NCBI GenBank assembly: GCA_903925535.1
Contig: CAIYFY010000186.1
Coordinates: forward strand, 1 to 37,294
Reading direction: 5' to 3'
Source of the DNA: an uncultured Bacteroidota bacterium
Lineage (GTDB): Bacteria; Bacteroidota; Bacteroidia; Chitinophagales; Saprospiraceae
Length of the DNA: 37,294 bases
Shown here in pieces: positions 32,950 through 37,294 of the stretch (position 1 is its first letter; each line of letters begins with the position of its first letter). The position numbers and the translations under genes were made by a program. Below the pieces are notes generated by a model. It was not told the origin of the DNA. It searched no databases and worked only from the letters and a program-made list of their open reading frames with translations.

Positions 32950-35567
32950 AGAAGAAACACCTGTTAATTTCAGGCATTACCGCCTTTGCACTACTGCTGT
33001 CGGGACATGCTGCAGCCCAGACAAAAACCATGAAACGCCTGCCCGATACCGGACAGACACAGAGTTTTACCAATACATTTGGAGAAGACCCGGATTACAC
33101 CATCTATCCGCCGTTTTTTATTATAAACGGAAATGGGACGGTTACAGACACAGTTACCGGACTGATGTGGCAACAAACAGATGGTGGCGAGATGACTGTT
33201 GAAGCTGCCGAGACGTACTGTGCAGATCTCGTGCTGGGTGGATACGACGACTGGCGATTGCCCACAGCACAGGAGGCCTTCAGCATTCTGAATCACGGAA
33301 CCGGCAATCCGGCACTCGATGCTGCGGTATTTGCCAACACCGGGGCCGAGTACTGGTGGAGCAGCGAGCGGCAAGCCGGGAATACAGGCAAGGTATGGGT
33401 TACAAACGCGGGTGGCGGAATTGGCAACCACCTGAAAACGGAGACTGTCAGTGCGGGCGGAATCAAGAAAATACATGTGCGGGCAGTGCGCAATACCATG
33501 CCCCCCATGCCGGTTCCGCAGCAATATACAGTAACCGGGGGTACCGTAACCGACGGGATAACGCGACTGGAGTGGCAGGCGACTGCTTCGCCGGATACTA
33601 TTACCTGGGAGGATGCACTGGTACTGGCAGAAAATTATATCCTGGATGGCAAGGATGACTGGCGTTTACCCAATGTAAAGGAACTGGAGTCGCTGAACGA
33701 TGAACTTCGAAGCCAGCCTTCCATCAATACAGACTACATTCAGGGAATTGTTGCCGGCAGGTACTGGACCTCCACCACGCTCAACAATCAGCCCTCCAGG
33801 GCCTGGACGATGGACACACGGTTCGGCGTTGTCAGCTATGATGCCAAAACCAACAGAAACAGGGCGTTACTGGTACGTTCAAATGAAATTACTCCCCCAC
33901 CCCCGCCAGTCACTGCAGACGTAGTTCACGGTGAATTGCTGGGCAGACCCACAGATCACAGTATCACCGTACAGATGTTTTTCAGTGAAAACATCGAAAT
34001 GTGCGTGCAGTACGGTATCAGTCCGGGAAGTCTGGATCAGCAGACACCCTGGCAGTTTTTTCTGAAGGATGACCCTGCCGAGATTATTATTGACAATCTG
34101 GAAGCCGACAGGAGATACTTCTACCGTGTATGTTACCGGACACCCGGAGCCCCTGACTTCAAAACAAGACCCATATACACCTTCCAGACGCAGCGGCCGC
34201 CGGGGAAGCCATTTACCTTTGTGGTACAAGCCGACCCACACCTGGACAGCCAGTCGGACACCGCCCTGTACAGAGTTTGCCTGCAGAACCAGCTGGCAGA
34301 CGAGCCCGATTTCATCATAGACCTGGGCGATATCATCATGTCGGACAAAATGAAGAATACAGCCGGGATTATCACCAGAGATACCGTGCGCTACCGGGCG
34401 AAATACATGAGAAGTTATTATGAAACAAACTGTCACTCGGCACCGCTGTTCATCACGCTGGGAAACCACGAGGGTGAGGCGGGCTGGCAACTCAATCCTT
34501 CAGGCGAGAACGTAGCAGTTTACAATACACTTGAACGGAAAAAGTACTACCTGAACCCGGCACCTGATGACTTTTATTCTGGCGACCAGACAGACCACCC
34601 CATAGTCGGACTCCGGGAAAACTACTATGCATGGGAATGGGGTGACGCCCTGTTTGTGGTACTTGACCCATACTGGTACACCAAACCAAAACCCGACTCT
34701 CTTACGGGTTGGCGCTGGACCCTGGGTAAAGGGCAGTACGACTGGCTGAAGAATACCCTTGAGCAAAGCACAGCCACTTTCAAGTTTGTTTTCATGCACC
34801 AGCTGGTAGGGGGCGACAAAGACGGCAGAGGGGGCATTGAGTATGCCGACAAGTATGAATGGGGCGGACAGAACCTCGACGGTACAGATGGCTGGGTGGC
34901 AAACAGGCCGGGTTGGGACAAACCTGTCAAGGATCTGCTGCGGGAAAACAGGGTGAACATCTTCTTTCACGGGCACGATCATTTTTTCGGGAAACAGGAG
35001 AAAGACTGTCTGATATACCAGGAAACGCCGCAGCCCAGTCACCCCAATTACCTGAATGCCAATCAGGCAGCTGCCTACGGATACTTTGCAGGACAGATAC
35101 TTCCGAATGCAGGTCACCTGCGCGTAAGCGTGAGCCCTGACGGCGTAAAAACCGAGTATGTAAGGGCCTATTTGCCACAGAACGAAACGCCGGTTAGAAA
35201 AAACAGAGGGGTTTCTGCCACCTACTACATCGGCAATACCAACTGCTATGATTCGCTGTCCACCGGTGCGCCGGTGCTGTGGAATGCCGGTTACACCGAT
35301 GAGCTGATATATCCGAATCCCTCTGCCGGTGAAGTGGTGATCAGGTTCTCCCTTATTACTGACTCCCACACAGAACTCACCGTTTTTGATACTGGCGGGA
35401 AAATGGTACGACGCCTGCTGGCTGGAGCGCTGATACGGAGCGGCGAGTACGAGCTTGTCTGGGACGGTCGCGACGGAACCGGACGCGAACTGGAGAGCGG
35501 TATCTATTTCTGGAAACTGGAAAGCAGGGAGGGCGGCATCCTGACGGGAAAAATAATCAGAGAATAA
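32946..35567 (+). CDS. Two DUF1566 domains fused to metallophosphoesterase with T9SS tail
   Basis: 873 residues. The signal peptide is about 1-25 (HAAAQ). DUF1566 (Lcl C-terminal-like) occurs twice: about 60-180 (TGLMWQQ, DDWRLPTAQE) and about 199-312 (TRLEWQA, DDWRLPNVKELESL). An Fn3-like domain (about 325-415) and the calcineurin-type phosphatase domain (about 420-700) closely resemble the first gene of the operon. Motifs are QADPH, DLGDIIMSD, GNHEGE at 506-511, FMHQ and GHDH at 676-679. The end (about 785-873) is a FlgD-like T9SS sorting domain (IYPNPSAGEVV ... WDGRDGTGRELESGIYFWKL). Compared with its paralog it has gained the DUF1566 pair, which may bind ligands or the cell surface. Its ATG overlaps the YHYH stop by 4 nt. 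A strong terminator follows. Confidence 0.92.
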   Translation: MKKKHLLISGITAFALLLSGHAAAQTKTMKRLPDTGQTQSFTNTFGEDPDYTIYPPFFIINGNGTVTDTVTGLMWQQTDGGEMTVEAAETYCADLVLGGYDDWRLPTAQEAFSILNHGTGNPALDAAVFANTGAEYWWSSERQAGNTGKVWVTNAGGGIGNHLKTETVSAGGIKKIHVRAVRNTMPPMPVPQQYTVTGGTVTDGITRLEWQATASPDTITWEDALVLAENYILDGKDDWRLPNVKELESLNDELRSQPSINTDYIQGIVAGRYWTSTTLNNQPSRAWTMDTRFGVVSYDAKTNRNRALLVRSNEITPPPPPVTADVVHGELLGRPTDHSITVQMFFSENIEMCVQYGISPGSLDQQTPWQFFLKDDPAEIIIDNLEADRRYFYRVCYRTPGAPDFKTRPIYTFQTQRPPGKPFTFVVQADPHLDSQSDTALYRVCLQNQLADEPDFIIDLGDIIMSDKMKNTAGIITRDTVRYRAKYMRSYYETNCHSAPLFITLGNHEGEAGWQLNPSGENVAVYNTLERKKYYLNPAPDDFYSGDQTDHPIVGLRENYYAWEWGDALFVVLDPYWYTKPKPDSLTGWRWTLGKGQYDWLKNTLEQSTATFKFVFMHQLVGGDKDGRGGIEYADKYEWGGQNLDGTDGWVANRPGWDKPVKDLLRENRVNIFFHGHDHFFGKQEKDCLIYQETPQPSHPNYLNANQAAAYGYFAGQILPNAGHLRVSVSPDGVKTEYVRAYLPQNETPVRKNRGVSATYYIGNTNCYDSLSTGAPVLWNAGYTDELIYPNPSAGEVVIRFSLITDSHTELTVFDTGGKMVRRLLAGALIRSGEYELVWDGRDGTGRELESGIYFWKLESREGGILTGKIIRE

Positions 35568-35589
35568 GATATTGGCCACATTGCGGAAC

Positions 35590-35628
35590 GCCTGCCTGTC
35601 GATTTTCCCGATCAGGCAGGCTTTTTTT
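35590..35628 (+). terminator. Rho-independent terminator after the phosphatase operon
   Basis: GCCTGCCTG (35590-35598) pairs with CAGGCAGGC (35613-35621), and seven T follow at 35622-35628. It lies 23 nt after the stop of the third gene. Confidence 0.95.
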
Positions 35629-35630
35629 CA

Positions 35631-35654
35631 GGGTGAAGGGTACAGGGAGAAGGG
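35631..35654 (+). repeat. Heptamer GGGN4 repeat, G-quadruplex motif
   Basis: Four GGG runs at 35631, 35638, 35645 and 35652 are separated by TGAA, TACA and AGAA, exactly the G3-N4 spacing of a quadruplex motif. It starts 3 nt after the terminator T-run. Confidence 0.85.
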
Positions 35655-35882
35655 TGATATTTTCATATATTGAGGAGGCTGCCAGCCGCATAAAATATGC
35701 CCGCCTCATCCGAAAGGCACATCACACCTGTATTTTCTGAGAACCTTACTATTCAAAACAGCGAAAACAAAATAATCAAACAACAAAAACCTTGTTTTCC
35801 AAACTAAAATTCCAGCACTCTGATTTTTTGATAAAAAATTCCATTTGTTTACACACAATATTGTAGTGACGTTCTACATTTA

Positions 35883-35916
35883 GGCCGCCAAAAGGCGGTC
35901 CAGTACAGTTGGACTG
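35883..35916 (+). promoter_or_regulatory. Two adjacent small hairpins upstream of the susC-like gene
   Basis: GGCCGCC (35883-35889) pairs with GGCGGTC (35894-35900, one G-T pair) over an AAAA loop. GTCCA and TGGAC form a second 5-bp stem directly after it. No T-run follows, so this may be a leader structure rather than a terminator. Confidence 0.4.
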
Positions 35917-36203
35917 CCGGGTACGTGTGAAAATGATCTCAGTATTCTTGCGGAACCGGTATTTTCCGGGTAAAGTTTTTAATCTGCATCTGTTCATGCC
36001 ATCTCAACAGAAGCCTCTGTATCTTCCTTCATTGCATATTATTCTGCCGGCCCAATCAGGCTCGCTTTCCTCGTCTTTTTCCATTTTCAATTTGCTGCCA
36101 ATACTTCCGGAATTTCGCGGATATTCCATCAGAGGTATATCTGACCGGATCAAGTCATAGCCTCAAAGCCATTCATTTTATCACCAAACCTAAACTAATT
36201 TTT

Positions 36204-37294
36204 ATGAAGTTCAATCAACTCAGCAAGCATGCGCTGCACATCGTGGTGCTGGTACTGTTGAGTTCCTTTGGGTTGATGGCCCAGGGTACTCTGACAGGTA
36301 CAGTAAACGATGAAAACGGCCAGCCAGTAGTGGGCGCAACCGTGCGGGCCGTTGGTGCCGCCGATGGCACCACGACCGATCTGAATGGCGGTTTCAAGAT
36401 GAATGCCCCTCAAAGCGGGAAAATTGTGATTTCCTACACTGGTTATGCAGCTCAGGAGGTTTCAGTTGAAGGCAAATCGAGCGTACAGGTATCTCTTGAA
36501 CCAGGTTCCAGCAATCTGCAGGAAGTAACCGTGACTGCCCTCGGTATCAAACGCGAGAAGAAAGCACTTGGTTACTCCGCACAGAATGTGAGTGGAGAAA
36601 ATCTGGCACTTGCGCGCGAGACCAACATTGCCAACTCTCTGAGTGGCAGGGTGGCAGGCTTGCAGATCACCCGTGCTGCGGGTGGTGTGGGCAGTTCCAG
36701 CCGTATCACCATTCGGGGCAACAACTCACTGGGTCGTAACAACCAGCCGCTGATTGTTGTGGACGGTGTGCCTATCAACAACTTCCAGACACAAAACGGA
36801 AGCGAATGGGGCGGATACGACCGCGGTAACGGTATCGGCGACGTCAATCCGGATGATGTGGAGTCTATCACGGTGCTGAAAGGACCAGAAGCAACTGCAC
36901 TCTACGGTGTACAGGGCGGTAACGGAGCAATCCTGATCAATACCAAGAAGGGCAGCACACGCCGCGGCCTTGGCGTTCAGGTAAACTCCAACCTGACTTT
37001 CGAAAACCCGCTCACACTGCCTGAAGTACAGACGCAGTATGCACAGGGATCAGGCGGACTGTTCGATATCAAGAGCAACAATGCCTGGGGTCCACAGATT
37101 GCAGGTCAGCAGGTGGAAGACTGGCGCAATCCCGGCTCCACGACACCACTTACTTCCTATGGCAACCGCTTTGAAGATTTCCTTCAGACAGGCCAGACAT
37201 GGAACAACACAATCTCTCTGACGGGAGGTAGCGAGAAGACCAGCTTCTATGCCTCCTATACCAACACTTCATCTCAGGGTATGCTGCCTTCCAA
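36204..37294 (+). CDS. SusC/RagA-family TonB-linked outer-membrane receptor, 3' end outside the window
   Basis: The frame from ATG 36204 is open to the end of the window (363 codons). After the signal peptide (about 1-27, ending LMAQ) comes a carboxypeptidase-D-regulatory-like domain (about 29-105, GTVNDENGQPVVGATV ... ISYTGYAAQEV). The TonB-contact region follows (LQEVTVTALGIKREKKALGYS), then the plug domain (LSGRVAGLQI, GNNSLGRNNQPLIVVDGVPIN, VNPDDVESITVLKGPEATALYG), and the start of the barrel. These proteins import oligosaccharides or peptides through the outer membrane, usually with a SusD-like lipoprotein encoded downstream, which is beyond the edge here. The substrate cannot be deduced. 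The full protein should be about 1000 residues. Confidence 0.95.
   Translation, partial: MKFNQLSKHALHIVVLVLLSSFGLMAQGTLTGTVNDENGQPVVGATVRAVGAADGTTTDLNGGFKMNAPQSGKIVISYTGYAAQEVSVEGKSSVQVSLEPGSSNLQEVTVTALGIKREKKALGYSAQNVSGENLALARETNIANSLSGRVAGLQITRAAGGVGSSSRITIRGNNSLGRNNQPLIVVDGVPINNFQTQNGSEWGGYDRGNGIGDVNPDDVESITVLKGPEATALYGVQGGNGAILINTKKGSTRRGLGVQVNSNLTFENPLTLPEVQTQYAQGSGGLFDIKSNNAWGPQIAGQQVEDWRNPGSTTPLTSYGNRFEDFLQTGQTWNNTISLTGGSEKTSFYASYTNTSSQGMLPS

Larger units (their letters stand above)
35629..36203. other. Intergenic region before the susC-like gene, 575 bp
   Basis: No convincing gene was seen; the single open frame here (35909-36160) has no family character. The region holds a G-quadruplex-type repeat at 35631-35654, two adjacent small hairpins at 35883-35916, and a TACATTTA -7-like site at 35875-35882. 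No well-placed -33 element was found. Confidence 0.65.

Noticed and set aside
34500..35579. 359-codon open frame on the minus strand
   Set aside because: It lies fully opposite the DUF1566-phosphatase gene, whose domains and motifs are clear; the minus-strand protein shows no family character.
35909..36160. 83-codon open frame on the plus strand before susC
   Set aside because: No homology-like features, no start-site support, unusual composition; treated as non-coding.

Overview
The window looks like a chromosomal segment of a free-living or marine-type Bacteroidota, possibly near Saprospiria/Chitinophagia (the class is an inference from overall character only). The main evidence is: several secreted proteins ending in a type IX secretion (T9SS) sorting tail (a PNP-type motif, then a short beta-rich end); a SusC/RagA TonB-linked receptor at the right edge; a CotH-type secreted protein; and several upstream sites matching the Bacteroidota -7 promoter element TAnnTTTG. 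No tRNA, rRNA, CRISPR array, insertion sequence or phage gene was recognised.

Layout. (A) 1-11903, all on the minus strand: a very long repeat-rich secreted protein cut by the left edge, a P-domain/CotH/PKD T9SS protein, a UvrD-like helicase fused to a PD-(D/E)XK nuclease with four Fe-S-type cysteines, an XRE/ScfR-type regulator with a dead IrrE-like domain, a Tat-exported class V aminotransferase and a WbqC-family protein. (B) 12063-22911, all plus: Mn-type superoxide dismutase with a strong terminator; a RecB/AddA-like helicase whose C-terminal nuclease seems eroded; moeA; then a tight run of a BNR-repeat T9SS protein, a membrane protein with a degenerate McrB-like AAA+ domain that is predicted to face the periplasm, and a GH95-like glycoside hydrolase. 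(C) 22912-25292: a cytidylate-kinase-like P-loop kinase (minus), a probable remnant of an Rpn-type protein with a 12-bp tandem repeat, and an acyl-CoA dehydrogenase. (D) 25419-29057, minus: a 1.2-kaa T9SS protein with a beta-helix, an Ig-like domain, IPT/TIG domains and a seven-unit FG-GAP-like propeller. (E) 29692-35567, plus: a three-gene operon of two paralogous secreted metallophosphoesterases flanking a YHYH-domain protein. (F) 36204 to the right edge: the start of a SusC-like receptor.

How the genes work together. The window mixes DNA repair and housekeeping genes (helicases, SOD, moeA, Cmk-like kinase, acyl-CoA dehydrogenase) with surface or secreted proteins. Two units stand out as possibly undescribed. 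One is the metallophosphoesterase-YHYH-(DUF1566)2-metallophosphoesterase operon, which has a 3-nt gap and a 4-nt overlap, all three products carrying T9SS-type tails. The other is the BNR / pseudo-AAA / GH95 unit, in which an AAA+ fold that lacks its catalytic residues appears to lie outside the cytoplasm.
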